DNA of 41,563 bases, taken from a virus. Location of the stretch: IMG/VR virus record IMGVR_UViG_3300031823_000015, positions 1 through 41,563 of that record. One strand, 5' to 3'. How positions within the stretch are numbered: the first letter of the stretch is position 1; each line of letters starts with the position of its first letter. Positions 17,490-26,056 of the stretch are shown here, piece by piece. Position numbers and translations under genes: made by a program. The notes below the pieces were generated by a model that worked only from the letters and a program-made list of their open reading frames with translations, did no database searches and had not been told where the DNA came from.

Positions 17490-19181
17490 GTGTGGGACCT
17501 GTCGTGCCGCGATTGGGAAGAGCGGATACGGCAGGGCCGCCCGCTGGTGCCCGAGCTGCCGCTGTGGCAGGACGAGGCCGACATCGCGGTCGAGTTCTTC
17601 GATAAGCTGAAGCTGCCGGACGTCTCGGGCATGCCGGAGATGGCGGAAGCCGCCGGCGATTGGTGGCGCGACATCGTGCGCGCCTTGTTCGGCTCGCTCG
17701 ATCCCGCTGCGATGGTGCGCTGGATCGAGGAGATCTTCGCGCTCGTCCCGAAGAAGAATTCGAAGACGACCTATGGCGCCGGGCTGATGCTGACGGCGCT
17801 CTTCATGAACCGGCGGCCGCGCGCCGAGTTTCTGTTTGTGGCGCCGACGCAGGCAATCAGCGACCTCGCCTTCAGCCAGGCGACGGGCATGGTCGAGGCG
17901 GACCCCGAGCTCGGGCGGCGCTACCGGGTCCGCGACCACATCAAGGAAATCCGCGACCGGGTCAACGCCGCCCGGCTCAAGGTCAAGACCTTTGACCTGA
18001 ACGTCCTGACCGGACCGCGCCCGGCGGGGGTGCTGCTCGACGAATTGCACCTGTTGGGGCGCAATGCCGCGGCCTCGAAGGTGATCCGCCAACTGCGCGG
18101 CGGCCGACAGGCAATCCCCGAAGGGTTTCTCGTCATCGCGACGACGCAGTCGGACGAGCCGCCGGCGGGTGCCTTTTCCGAGGAGCTGGCGACGGCCCGG
18201 GCGATCCGCGACGGGCGCCGCCCCGGCAAGATGCTGCCTGTACTCTACGAGTTGCCGCGCGAATTGCAGCGGCCGCCGATTGCGGTCGGCGAGCCGGCGC
18301 CGTGGGAAGACCCGCGCGTCTGGCCGATGGTGCTGCCCAATCTCGGGCGTTCGCTGCGGCTCGAAAGCCTGATCGACGATTTCGCCGGCGAAAAGGACAA
18401 GGGCGAGGCTGCAACGCGGTTGTGGGCCTCGCAGCATTTGAATGTCGAGATCGGGCTGGCGCTGCATTCGGCGCGCTGGGCCGGCGCTGATTTCTGGGAA
18501 GGGGCGGCCGACCCGAGCCTGTCATTGCTGGCGCTATTGGCGCGCAGCGAAGTCGTGTGCATCGGCATCGACGGCGGCGGCCTCGACGACCTATTGGGGC
18601 TGGCGGTATTGGGCCGCGAGAGCGGCAGCGAGCGCTGGCTGCATTGGGGCCGCGCGTGGGCGCACACCTCGGTATTGGAGAGGCGCAAGAGTGAGGCAGC
18701 GCGGCTGCGCGACCTCGCCGCAGCCGCGGAATTGGTCATCGTCGAGCGGCTCGGCGACGACATCGACGAGTTGGCCCAAATCTGCGAGCACGTGCTCAAA
18801 ACCGGTCTTTTGGCGCAGATCGGTCTCGACCCGGTCGGGATCGGCGTCGTCGTCGACGCCTTGGCGCAGCGCGAGATGACCGAAGAAAGCGGCCATGTCA
18901 TCGGGATCAGCCAGGGCTGGAAGCTCTCGGGTGCGATCAAGACAGCCGAGCGCAAGCTCGCCGAGGGCAGCCTCGCGCATTGCGGCCAGGCGCTGATGGC
19001 GTGGGCGGTCGGCAACGCCAAGGTCGAGCCGCGCGGCAACGCGATCACGATCACCAAGCAAGCCGCCGGCTACGCCAAGATCGACCCTGTAATGGCGCTC
19101 TTCGACGCGGTCGCGTGCCTGTCGCAGAACCCGCCGTCGCGCCGCTCGATCTACGAGGAGCGCGGGCTGCTGGTTGTTTGA
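17490..19181 (+). CDS. Large terminase subunit (packaging ATPase-nuclease)
   Basis: A 563-aa HK97-type TerL. The Walker A is of the terminase type (PKKNSKTTYGAG near residue 86-97), Walker B is GVLLDELHLLG near 177-187, and the nuclease domain has GIDGGGLDDLLGLAVLGR near 357-374 and later acidic motifs (LDPVGIGVVVDAL near 446). It cuts and translocates DNA into the prohead through the portal. GTG start at 17490 begins WDLSCRDWEERI, a typical beginning for rhizobial-phage TerL proteins. Confidence 0.92.
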   Translation: MWDLSCRDWEERIRQGRPLVPELPLWQDEADIAVEFFDKLKLPDVSGMPEMAEAAGDWWRDIVRALFGSLDPAAMVRWIEEIFALVPKKNSKTTYGAGLMLTALFMNRRPRAEFLFVAPTQAISDLAFSQATGMVEADPELGRRYRVRDHIKEIRDRVNAARLKVKTFDLNVLTGPRPAGVLLDELHLLGRNAAASKVIRQLRGGRQAIPEGFLVIATTQSDEPPAGAFSEELATARAIRDGRRPGKMLPVLYELPRELQRPPIAVGEPAPWEDPRVWPMVLPNLGRSLRLESLIDDFAGEKDKGEAATRLWASQHLNVEIGLALHSARWAGADFWEGAADPSLSLLALLARSEVVCIGIDGGGLDDLLGLAVLGRESGSERWLHWGRAWAHTSVLERRKSEAARLRDLAAAAELVIVERLGDDIDELAQICEHVLKTGLLAQIGLDPVGIGVVVDALAQREMTEESGHVIGISQGWKLSGAIKTAERKLAEGSLAHCGQALMAWAVGNAKVEPRGNAITITKQAAGYAKIDPVMALFDAVACLSQNPPSRRSIYEERGLLVV

Positions 19182-19192
19182 GCGGAGGGGCG

Positions 19193-19288
19193 ATGGAAAA
19201 GCTCGACGCCCGGCCGCTGTGGCCGCTCGACCTCGCGGCACTCGCCGCTGCGGTCATCATCTTCGCGATCGTCTGTGGCTTCGGCTGA
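19193..19288 (+). CDS. Tiny membrane protein
   Basis: A 31-aa protein with one membrane span (LDLAALAAAVIIFAIVCGFG). The ribosome site GGAGGGG is excellent and lies directly after the terminase stop. It is too short to be found by length filters. Function unknown; a role at the membrane in late infection is possible. Confidence 0.55.
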   Translation: MEKLDARPLWPLDLAALAAAVIIFAIVCGFG

Positions 19289-19291
19289 ATT

Positions 19292-19555
19292 GTGTTCGGG
19301 TTTCGCCGGCGCTGGCGGCCGCGGCTGCGGGTGACCGCGCTCAACCACGACTTCGCCGCCGCCCAGCCGCATTACGCGATCGTCGCCGACCATGAACTGA
19401 CCCCGGCGCAGATGCACCTCGTGTCGCGCGCCTGGCATGCGCTGGCGCCCGGAGGATCGGCGCTGATCATCGACGGCAACGCCGAGATCCTGTCGCATCG
19501 CCTCGAAGCCGCCATTGCTGAGCTGCAGGGCGGCGCCGAATTGCTGGACTCCTGA
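19292..19555 (+). CDS. Hypothetical head-module protein
   Basis: An 87-aa protein starting at GTG, with a basic start (FGFRRRWRPRLRV) and a mixed fold (HELTPAQMHLVSRAWHALAP). The TGATG overlap ties it to the portal gene. No family recognised. Confidence 0.55.
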   Translation: MFGFRRRWRPRLRVTALNHDFAAAQPHYAIVADHELTPAQMHLVSRAWHALAPGGSALIIDGNAEILSHRLEAAIAELQGGAELLDS

Positions 19556-20892
19556 TGGCCGGCCTCTTTCGCCGGCTCGCCACTGCGTTTCGCAAGGACG
19601 CAGTGGTCGGGTCCGAGCTCGTCCATGCCTTCAACGAATGGGGCTTGTCGACCGCCGGCATCGCGGTCAACGACGTGACGGCGCTGCGCTATGTCGCGGT
19701 CATGACCTGTGTCGCGATCCTCGCCGAGGACATCGCGAAATTGCCGGTCAGGATGATGCGCCGGCTGCCCAACGGCGGCAAGGAGCAGGTCGCCAACCAT
19801 TTCCTCGCCCGGCTGTTGCGCCATCCCAATGCGTGGCAGACCCGGTTCGAGTTTATGGAAATGATGATGGGCTCGGTTGTGCTGCGCGGCAACGCCTGGG
19901 CGGTCATCCTGCGCGACGCGAACGGGTTTCCGACGCAATTGGTGCCGCTGCACCCCGACCGGGTGACCCTGTTCGAGGCGCCGGGCGGCGAATGGTTCTG
20001 GGTCGTGACGCGCCAAGGGCTGCACGAAATGGCAGTCCTTCGCGACATGCCGGTCATGATCCATTCCGACGATATGCTGCACATCCGTTGGCTGCAAACC
20101 TGGCATAGCCTCTTGGGCACGCATCGCGTGGCGCTGATGCGCGAGACGATCGGCCTCGGCATGGCGCAGGAGCAATACGCGACCCGGCTGATGGGCTCGG
20201 GTGCGCGGCCGGGCGGTGTTCTCCAGACCGACCGAAAGTTGTCCGAGGGAGCTTTTGAGAGGCTGCGGGACGGCTTCAACCAAAATTACGCCGGGCTGCG
20301 CAATGCCGGCCGCACCGCGATCCTCGAAGAGGGGGTCAAGTGGCAGCCCTTGGCGATGACGGCGGAGCAGGCCGAAGCGCTCAAATCGCGCGAGTTCCAG
20401 CTCGAGGATGTCGGCCGCGGCTTTGGCGTGCCGCGGCACCGGCTGGGCTTGCCGATCGAGCGCGGCGACCTCGTGCAACTGCAGCAGCTCTACCTGAACA
20501 CGACCTTGACCGCCTGGGCCGAGCGCTGGGTCCCGAAATTCGAGGATCTGGGCGAGCTCGACGGCCAGAAACTCTTTGTCGAGTTCGATTATTCGCACTT
20601 TCTGAAGGCCGATCTGCAGACGCGCCTTACTGCGATGCGCACCGGCGTCGTGGGGATGGTCTATACCCCCAACGAGGCGCGGCTCGGCGAGGATTTGGGG
20701 GCGGTCGAGGGCGGCGACACGCTCTACCAACCAGTCAACGTGGCGCCGATCGGCTATGTCCCGCAATCGGCGGCGAACGGCAACAACGCGCCAAACGGGC
20801 CCGGCAGCGACCAGTCGGGCGAAGCCGCCCCGGGCGGCCGAGGCGACGGCTCGCGGCCGGCGGATTTGCCGGACGAAGCGCCGAACGTGTGA
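19555..20892 (+). CDS. HK97-family portal protein
   Basis: A 445-aa portal, usual length for the family. Landmarks are TALRYVAVMTCVAILAEDIA near residue 42-61, FEFMEMMMGSVVLRGNAW near 100-117, an internal GSGARPGGVLQTD and the conserved AFGVP-like block (here GRGFGVPRHRLGL, about residues 288-300). The C-terminus is Gly/Asn/Pro-rich and disordered. It forms the dodecameric channel at the head vertex where TerL docks and the connector attaches. Confidence 0.92.
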   Translation: MAGLFRRLATAFRKDAVVGSELVHAFNEWGLSTAGIAVNDVTALRYVAVMTCVAILAEDIAKLPVRMMRRLPNGGKEQVANHFLARLLRHPNAWQTRFEFMEMMMGSVVLRGNAWAVILRDANGFPTQLVPLHPDRVTLFEAPGGEWFWVVTRQGLHEMAVLRDMPVMIHSDDMLHIRWLQTWHSLLGTHRVALMRETIGLGMAQEQYATRLMGSGARPGGVLQTDRKLSEGAFERLRDGFNQNYAGLRNAGRTAILEEGVKWQPLAMTAEQAEALKSREFQLEDVGRGFGVPRHRLGLPIERGDLVQLQQLYLNTTLTAWAERWVPKFEDLGELDGQKLFVEFDYSHFLKADLQTRLTAMRTGVVGMVYTPNEARLGEDLGAVEGGDTLYQPVNVAPIGYVPQSAANGNNAPNGPGSDQSGEAAPGGRGDGSRPADLPDEAPNV

Positions 20893-20929
20893 ACCGCAAG
20901 GTACGTCACGGTACAACGAGGTACGTCGA

Positions 20930-21115
20930 ATGTACGTCGATCGCATGCTGCGGCCGGCCTATCGGTCGCGCGAGGAGCGCACCCGCAACCGGATGAACGG
21001 CCGCGTCGTGCTGATCCGCGGCGCGGACCGGGTCACCGTGCAGCATTCGAAAGCGCGCGAGAACGCCCGGCGCGCCGAAAAACTACGCGAGCAAGCACAA
21101 AAATGCCCGAGCTGA
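20930..21115 (+). CDS. Small basic protein between portal and protease
   Basis: A 61-aa, highly basic protein (RPAYRSREERTRNRMNGRVV, later ARENARRAEKLREQ). GAGG lies 8 nt before the ATG. It overlaps the protease start by 13 bp. The leader contains three GTACGTC copies. Function unknown. Confidence 0.5.
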   Translation: MYVDRMLRPAYRSREERTRNRMNGRVVLIRGADRVTVQHSKARENARRAEKLREQAQKCPS

Positions 21116-22626
21116 TCGACGTTGCGCGGGTGCGCGAGGGATTGCGCGCGGGGCAGAAGCCTGCGGGTGCGGTGTGGCGGCTGGCGACGGTCGAGCCGTT
21201 TGCCGATGTCGACAGCAGCCGGCGCATCCCATTCTGCCTGTCGGACGGGACGGTCGACCGGATGGGCGACACGATCGCCGCCGATGGCTGGGTCCTCGAC
21301 GGGTATCAGAAAAACCCGGTGGTGCTGTGGGCGCATGACGCTTCCTCGCCGCCGATCGGCCGCGGCATCAATATCCGCGTCTCGGACGAGCGCCTCTTGG
21401 GCGAAGTCGAATTCGCCGGCGCCGAGGTCTACGACTTCGCCGACCTGATATTTCGCCTCGTCAAGGCGAAATACGTCAATGCCGGCTCGGTCGGCTTTAT
21501 GCCGCTCGACCTCGAATTCTCGAACGATAAGGGGCGACCCTGGGGCATCGACTTCACCCGCCAGGAATTGCTCGAATTCTCGGTCGTGCCGGTGCCGGCG
21601 AACGCCAACGCGCTCGTCGAGGCGCGCGCCAAAGGCATCGACACCCGGCCGCTTGCCGAATGGGCCGAACGCGTGCTGGACGGCGGCGGGAGGGTCATTG
21701 TGCCGAAAACCGAATTGGAGCGGCTGCGGCGCCTGGCGCAGGAACCACGACGCCGCGGCGGGGCTGCGGCCGACTGGAAATGCGGGGCGGCGCGCGATCT
21801 GGCGCTCGACGACAGTGATGCGTGGGATGGCGGTGCGGCCGCGGCCTCGATCTTTGAATATGCCGGCGGCGACGATTTCGACCCGGCAAAGGCCAGGCGC
21901 GGCTTCCTCCTCTACGACGCGGCCGCTCCCAAGCTGCGTGGGTCGTACAAGGACCCGTTCGCGCACGTGGCGGGCGGTGAATTGAAGGCGGTCAAGGGCG
22001 GCATCCGGGCGGCGGCCTCTCGCCTGCCGCAGACCGATGCGCCGCAGGAAGCACTCGACGCGGCCGAAATCGTCGTCAAGCATTACGAGGAGAAGTTCGG
22101 GATGGCCGGAGACAAGAATTTGCGCCCGGGCGCTCACGCTCGCGCGGATGGCGGCGGCATGGGCGAGGGCGACCCCTCGACCGGCGGCTACCTCGCCAAT
22201 TGCGGGCGCGGGCTCGACAGCGAATGTGGCCTCAAAAACCCCGAGGAATGCATGGTCCACGGCCCGTCGACGGCCGACAAGGCATTGGCGGGTGCGGTGG
22301 CGCGCGCGGTCGGCGCCGAATTGCGCCGCGAGCTCGCGCCCCTGGTGGCGCGCGGCATGCCCGATGACGGCGCCGACGACCACCTCGATCGCGCGATGGA
22401 GCACGTCCGCGCGGCGCACGGCCACGCCAAGGACCTCGCCGACGGCGACGGGCCCAAGGGCAAGATGCGTGACGAGGCGATCTGCGCAATGCACGCCCAC
22501 GTCAAGGCGGCCGACGGCTACATGGAAAAGTGCCGCAGCCTGATGGCTGACGGCGGTGACGACGGCAAGCGTACGGTTGAGGACATCGAAGCCCGCGCTG
22601 CGCGCGTCGCGGCACTCGCGGCCTGA
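21103..22626 (+). CDS. Prohead protease fused to a long scaffold-like region
   Basis: A 507-aa protein. Residues about 30-175 are an S78-type HK97 prohead protease: the catalytic His in VLWAHD (near 75) and the catalytic Ser in YVNAGSVGFMPL (near 128), followed by LLEFSVVPVPANANA. The C-terminal 300 residues contain a conserved block (WKCGAARDLALDD, then AAASRLPQTDAPQEALDAA) and a helical Asp/Gly/His-rich tail. This probably acts as scaffold and is degraded. About twice the length of a plain protease. Confidence 0.88.
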   Translation: MPELIDVARVREGLRAGQKPAGAVWRLATVEPFADVDSSRRIPFCLSDGTVDRMGDTIAADGWVLDGYQKNPVVLWAHDASSPPIGRGINIRVSDERLLGEVEFAGAEVYDFADLIFRLVKAKYVNAGSVGFMPLDLEFSNDKGRPWGIDFTRQELLEFSVVPVPANANALVEARAKGIDTRPLAEWAERVLDGGGRVIVPKTELERLRRLAQEPRRRGGAAADWKCGAARDLALDDSDAWDGGAAAASIFEYAGGDDFDPAKARRGFLLYDAAAPKLRGSYKDPFAHVAGGELKAVKGGIRAAASRLPQTDAPQEALDAAEIVVKHYEEKFGMAGDKNLRPGAHARADGGGMGEGDPSTGGYLANCGRGLDSECGLKNPEECMVHGPSTADKALAGAVARAVGAELRRELAPLVARGMPDDGADDHLDRAMEHVRAAHGHAKDLADGDGPKGKMRDEAICAMHAHVKAADGYMEKCRSLMADGGDDGKRTVEDIEARAARVAALAA

Positions 22627-22628
22627 TT

Positions 22629-22826
22629 TCAGCGTATCGAGTGCCGCCGTTTATACCATTCGCCGCTTAGGTATCGCCCCAGAAGCCAACCCTGACCGTC
22701 GCCGTCGATCCAAAATTGCGGCGTATCTTCATCGACAAAGTGCGCGCCGACTTCGGCGCTTCGGCTGACATCGAATTCGGGCAGCGCGTTCAGCTCTGCC
22801 CGGGGTTTTGGCGGTTCGTCGCTCAT
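22629..22826 (-). CDS. Antisense small protein between protease and capsid genes
   Basis: A 65-aa protein on the strand opposite to the whole late operon, ending 3 bp after the protease stop. AAAGGACGG precedes the ATG at 22826. The sequence is protein-like (FDVSRSAEVGAHFVDED, then FWIDGDGQGWLLGRYLSGEW). Short, reversed genes in structural operons are typical morons that can be expressed in the prophage state. No family recognised. Confidence 0.55.
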   Translation of the reverse strand: MSDEPPKPRAELNALPEFDVSRSAEVGAHFVDEDTPQFWIDGDGQGWLLGRYLSGEWYKRRHSIR

Positions 22827-22944
22827 TCCGTCCTTTTCTAACGCCCACTCCGCCCTTGGCCAAGCCTAGTTACAATTCAAACTGAGACACTACCGGCAAG
22901 GCGACCGGCTCGCCGCGCTCGCCAGCGCCTGATCCCCTTCACCC

Positions 22945-22991
22945 TCGCCCGAAAGGGCGACCCCGCAAGCCCGCACTCCGCGGGCTTTTTT
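22945..22991 (+). terminator. Two hairpins ending in a rho-independent terminator just before the capsid gene
   Basis: TCGCCC-GAAA-GGGCGA (22945-22960, a GNRA-type tetraloop) is followed after 6 nt by AAGCCCGC / GCGGGCTT with a 5-nt loop and a T-run (22967-22991). The capsid ribosome site begins only 6-7 nt later. Possible -10 TACAAT at 22871 lies upstream. The structure may act as an attenuator, a processing site or the end of the protease message. Confidence 0.75.
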
Positions 22992-23010
22992 ATTGACCGG
23001 AGCCCGCTGA

Positions 23011-24270
23011 ATGGACCCGAGACCGAAACTCCACCAGCTGAAGCAACAGCGGGCGGCCGCCTATGACGAGCTGCAAAAGCTGCAGAGCCACCCCGACCAG
23101 CGCAAGTTCGACGCCAAGGCCTCCGAGGTCGAGAGCCTCGATATCGCAATCGCGCGCGCCGAAAAGACGCTCGAGCTCGCCCGCACGGACGCAAAGCTGA
23201 CGCCGGGCGGCGAGCTGGTGCCGAACGACGGCTGGAAGAACGCCGGCGAGCAGTTCCAAGCGGTCATGCGCGCCGCCTTCAACGACGGCCGCGGGGTCGA
23301 CCCGCGGCTGATCCGGGCGCCGGCGGGGCTGGGCGAAACCGACCCGTCGGGCGGCGGCTTTACGATCGCCCCCGAATTCTCGGCGACGATCCTGACCCGC
23401 GCCTACGACATGGGCGAGCTCGCCAAGCGCGTCTTCAAGCTCCCGATCGAAGGCCCCGGCATCCGCATCCCGTCGATCGACGAGCAGAGCCGTGTGACCG
23501 GCTCGCGCTGGGGCGGCGTCCAGTCCTACTGGGTCGGCGAAGGCGACACGGTGACCGCGACCAAGCCCAAATTCCGGCTGATCGAGCTCTACCTCAAAAA
23601 GCTGATGAGCCTGTGGTACGTCACCGACGAGATGCTCGCCGACTCGACGGCGCTGACCGGCATCGCGAACCAGGCCTTCGCCGAAGAGATCATGTTCATG
23701 ATCGAGGACGCGATCTTCGAGGGGTCGGGCGCGGGCCAGCCGCAGGGCTACATGAACGCCAACGCGCTCGTGACGGTGCCGGCCGACAAGGGCCAGGCGC
23801 CAAAGACGCTGACCTACACGAACGTCACCAACATGTGGCAGCACGCCTGGGCGCGGGCGCGCAAAAACATGGTGTGGCTGATCAACCAGGACTGCGAGTC
23901 GCAGCTCTTGAGCCTTTCGACCGTGGTCGGGACCGGCGGCCAGCCGGTCTACCTGCCGGTCGGCTCGATCGGCTCGCAGGCGGCGAACGCGCCGAACGGC
24001 ACCCTCTTGGGGCGCCCGGTGATCCCGATCGAATATGCCAACACCCTCGGCACGACCGGCGACATCACGCTTGTCGACCTGTCGCAGTTCGTCGTCGCCG
24101 ACCGCAACGCGATGCAGCAGATGTCGTCGATCCACGTGCGGTTCACGACCGACGAGATGACCTTTCGGTTGACCTACCGCGTCGACGGCAGCCCGATCTG
24201 GCACACGGGCCTGACCCCGTTCAAGGGTTCGAACACGCTCTCGCCGTTCATCGCGCTGGCGAGCCGCTGA
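23011..24270 (+). CDS. HK97-family major capsid protein
   Basis: A 419-aa capsid protein with an N-terminal helical delta region (LHQLKQQRAAAYDELQKLQS, about residues 5-65), which is removed by the protease, and the HK97 fold after it. Landmarks are GGGFTIAPEFSATILTRAYD near 112-131, SRWGGVQSYWVGEG and IEDAIFEGSGAGQPQGYMN near 231-249. GGAG precedes the ATG. It forms the icosahedral shell. Confidence 0.93.
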   Translation: MDPRPKLHQLKQQRAAAYDELQKLQSHPDQRKFDAKASEVESLDIAIARAEKTLELARTDAKLTPGGELVPNDGWKNAGEQFQAVMRAAFNDGRGVDPRLIRAPAGLGETDPSGGGFTIAPEFSATILTRAYDMGELAKRVFKLPIEGPGIRIPSIDEQSRVTGSRWGGVQSYWVGEGDTVTATKPKFRLIELYLKKLMSLWYVTDEMLADSTALTGIANQAFAEEIMFMIEDAIFEGSGAGQPQGYMNANALVTVPADKGQAPKTLTYTNVTNMWQHAWARARKNMVWLINQDCESQLLSLSTVVGTGGQPVYLPVGSIGSQAANAPNGTLLGRPVIPIEYANTLGTTGDITLVDLSQFVVADRNAMQQMSSIHVRFTTDEMTFRLTYRVDGSPIWHTGLTPFKGSNTLSPFIALASR

Positions 24271-24300
24271 CTTTTTGATCCGCTGCCTCCGGCGGCTCGC
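24259..24300. repeat. Hairpin at the end of the capsid gene
   Basis: GCGAGCCGC (24259-24267) pairs with GCGGCTCGC (24292-24300) around a 24-nt loop that includes the capsid stop codon. It lacks a 3' T-run, so it is likely an mRNA-stability or processing structure and not a terminator. Confidence 0.5.
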
Positions 24301-24330
24301 GTCCCGCCCTAGCTGAAGGTCTCCCCTCTG

Positions 24331-24849
24331 ATGGCTACTCCGTTCCGCCTCTGGGAAAACGCCCAGATCGTCAACCTGCTGCCGGCCGCGGCCGACGCCG
24401 CCGGCCGCACCTCGAGCTACGTCTCGGTCAAATACGGCCACAAGGCGTTCCTCGTCTGCGGCGTCAACCAAGGGAACGCCGCGACCGTCACCTTTACCCC
24501 GCTGCAGGCGACCGACAACCTCGGCACCAACTCGGCCGGGTTGACCGCCGGGTCGCCGATCGCCGTCGACCTCGACACCTCGACCTCGACCGGGTCGGAC
24601 CAGTTCACGTTCCCCGCGGCGGCGGCGAGCTATACGACCGACGCCGGGCTCAAAAACAAGATCGTGGTCTTCGAGATCGATCCGGTCGAGCAGATGAACC
24701 CGAACAACCTCGCGTCGGGCAACCCGCTGCCGTTCAACCACATCGCGATCCAGACCGGGGCCTCGAACGCGGCCAACATCACCTCGGCCTATCTCCTCGT
24801 GATGCCGCTGCGCGACCAGCGGCTCAACCCGCCGACGACTTACGTCTGA
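24331..24849 (+). CDS. Virion structural protein after the capsid
   Basis: A 172-aa beta-rich protein (TSSYVSVKYGHKAFLVCGVN, then TVTFTPLQATDN), the usual position of a head decoration or stabilising protein. It lacks catalytic motifs. It could be a capsid decoration protein or minor head protein; the call is by position and composition. Confidence 0.6.
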   Translation: MATPFRLWENAQIVNLLPAAADAAGRTSSYVSVKYGHKAFLVCGVNQGNAATVTFTPLQATDNLGTNSAGLTAGSPIAVDLDTSTSTGSDQFTFPAAAASYTTDAGLKNKIVVFEIDPVEQMNPNNLASGNPLPFNHIAIQTGASNAANITSAYLLVMPLRDQRLNPPTTYV

Positions 24850-24893
24850 GCCCGGCGCCAAAAGAACCCCAGCAAAGGCAGGAGGCGGGCATC

Positions 24894-25646
24894 ATGTCGC
24901 TCAGATCGCACAAGGACGGCGTCGGCAACGACACGTCGTTTTTTGACGACGCGACCTTCGAGCGGGTGATCCCGCTGAAGCGGGTCGGGTTTACCAACGA
25001 TTTCTTCGGCGCCGAGGCGGCGATCCCGACCTCGGCCAATGTCGGCTTTCCGTTTATCGCCAAGCTCGTGCAAACGGCGGGCACCCCGACCGCGGCGCGG
25101 GTCGCCAACGCGGTCGCCGGCGTCGTCGGCCTGGCGCTCGACGCAACCTCGGAAAAGCAGGAGGCAACGCTCTATTTTGGCGACAGCCTCGAATTCGACG
25201 TGACCAAGGCGCTCGAATTCGAGTTTGTGCTGCAACTGCACGCACTGCCGAGCGCGGCCGCGGTCGAGATGGTGTGGGGGATGCAGAGCGCCTGGATCGA
25301 CGGGCCCGACAACGCGTCCTACTACGTCGAGTTTCAATGCCTCGGCAATGGTGCGGTCAATGTCCGCACCAAGGACGGGGTCAACACGCTCTCGAATGCC
25401 GCGGGCGTGAGCTTGACCACCACCGGGCAGCATATCTTCCGCGTCGACTGCACCGATGTGACCAACATCCAGTTTTTTGTCGACGGCGCCAAGGTCTCGC
25501 CGGTGCCGCCGGCGGCCCTCATGGCGTTTGCCGCGACCGGCGCCAACGCAGTGCTGCAGCCCTATGTCTCGGTCTACAAGGCCTCCGGCACCGGGGTCGG
25601 CACGATCTATGTCGACGCCGTGCGCGCCTGGATGAACCGGTCCTGA
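24894..25646 (+). CDS. Beta-sandwich-like structural protein
   Basis: A 250-aa protein starting SLRSHKDGVGNDTSFFDDAT. From about residue 100 the strands FEFVLQLHALPSAAAVEMVW, VEFQCLGNGAVNVRTKDG and HIFRVDCTDVTNIQFFVDG follow the order of a concanavalin-like sandwich. Such proteins decorate heads or tails and can bind sugars. GCAGGAGG precedes the ATG. Function inferred from fold pattern and location. Confidence 0.55.
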   Translation: MSLRSHKDGVGNDTSFFDDATFERVIPLKRVGFTNDFFGAEAAIPTSANVGFPFIAKLVQTAGTPTAARVANAVAGVVGLALDATSEKQEATLYFGDSLEFDVTKALEFEFVLQLHALPSAAAVEMVWGMQSAWIDGPDNASYYVEFQCLGNGAVNVRTKDGVNTLSNAAGVSLTTTGQHIFRVDCTDVTNIQFFVDGAKVSPVPPAALMAFAATGANAVLQPYVSVYKASGTGVGTIYVDAVRAWMNRS

Positions 25647-25687
25647 CCTTTCTGCCAGATAGCGCCGTAAAGCGGGGCCGCCAGTAA

Positions 25688-26053
25688 ATGTCGCTCTTTA
25701 CCGACATCGAATACTTCACCGCGACGATCGCCGCCGGTGCGGCTTTGTCGGGGCCGGTGCAGCTCGGCCGCAAGTCGCTCGTCGGCATCGTCATGCCAGC
25801 GGCGTGGACCGCTGCGAGCCTCAGCTTTCAGGCCTCGCCCGACGGCGCCACGTTCGACGAGCTGTTCTACCTCGCGGCACTCGCCTCGACCGCGTTTGTC
25901 ATCACCGCCCCCGGGGCGAGCCAGTTCATCATGCTCGACCCGACCATCTGGCGCGGGGTGGACACGCTGAAGGTGCGCTCCGGAACCTCGGGCTCGCCGG
26001 TCAACCAGGTGGCGCAAGCCGTCCTGACCCTCCTCGCCCGCGGCATCACCTGA
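25688..26053 (+). CDS. Small structural protein
   Basis: A 121-aa beta-rich protein (LSGPVQLGRKSLVGIVMPAA, then ASLSFQASPDGATFDELFY). The pattern of sugar- or ligand-like strands is common in accessory virion proteins. No specific family; assigned from location between capsid and connector. Confidence 0.55.
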   Translation: MSLFTDIEYFTATIAAGAALSGPVQLGRKSLVGIVMPAAWTAASLSFQASPDGATFDELFYLAALASTAFVITAPGASQFIMLDPTIWRGVDTLKVRSGTSGSPVNQVAQAVLTLLARGIT

Positions 26054-26056
26054 CCC

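Noticed and set aside
19372-20946. Long minus-strand frame across the portal gene
   Set aside because: Composition is His/Arg/Leu-rich shadow of a highly conserved portal gene on the plus strand; no ribosome site.
20959-22500. Long minus-strand frame across the protease gene
   Set aside because: Antisense to a clear prohead protease; high GC leaves long open frames in complementary phases.
24259-24300. Terminator after the capsid gene
   Set aside because: The stem is good but has no following T-run and encloses the stop codon.
22990-24861. 623-codon minus-strand frame across the capsid gene
   Set aside because: Antisense to the HK97 capsid and the next structural gene; amino-acid mix is typical of a shadow frame.
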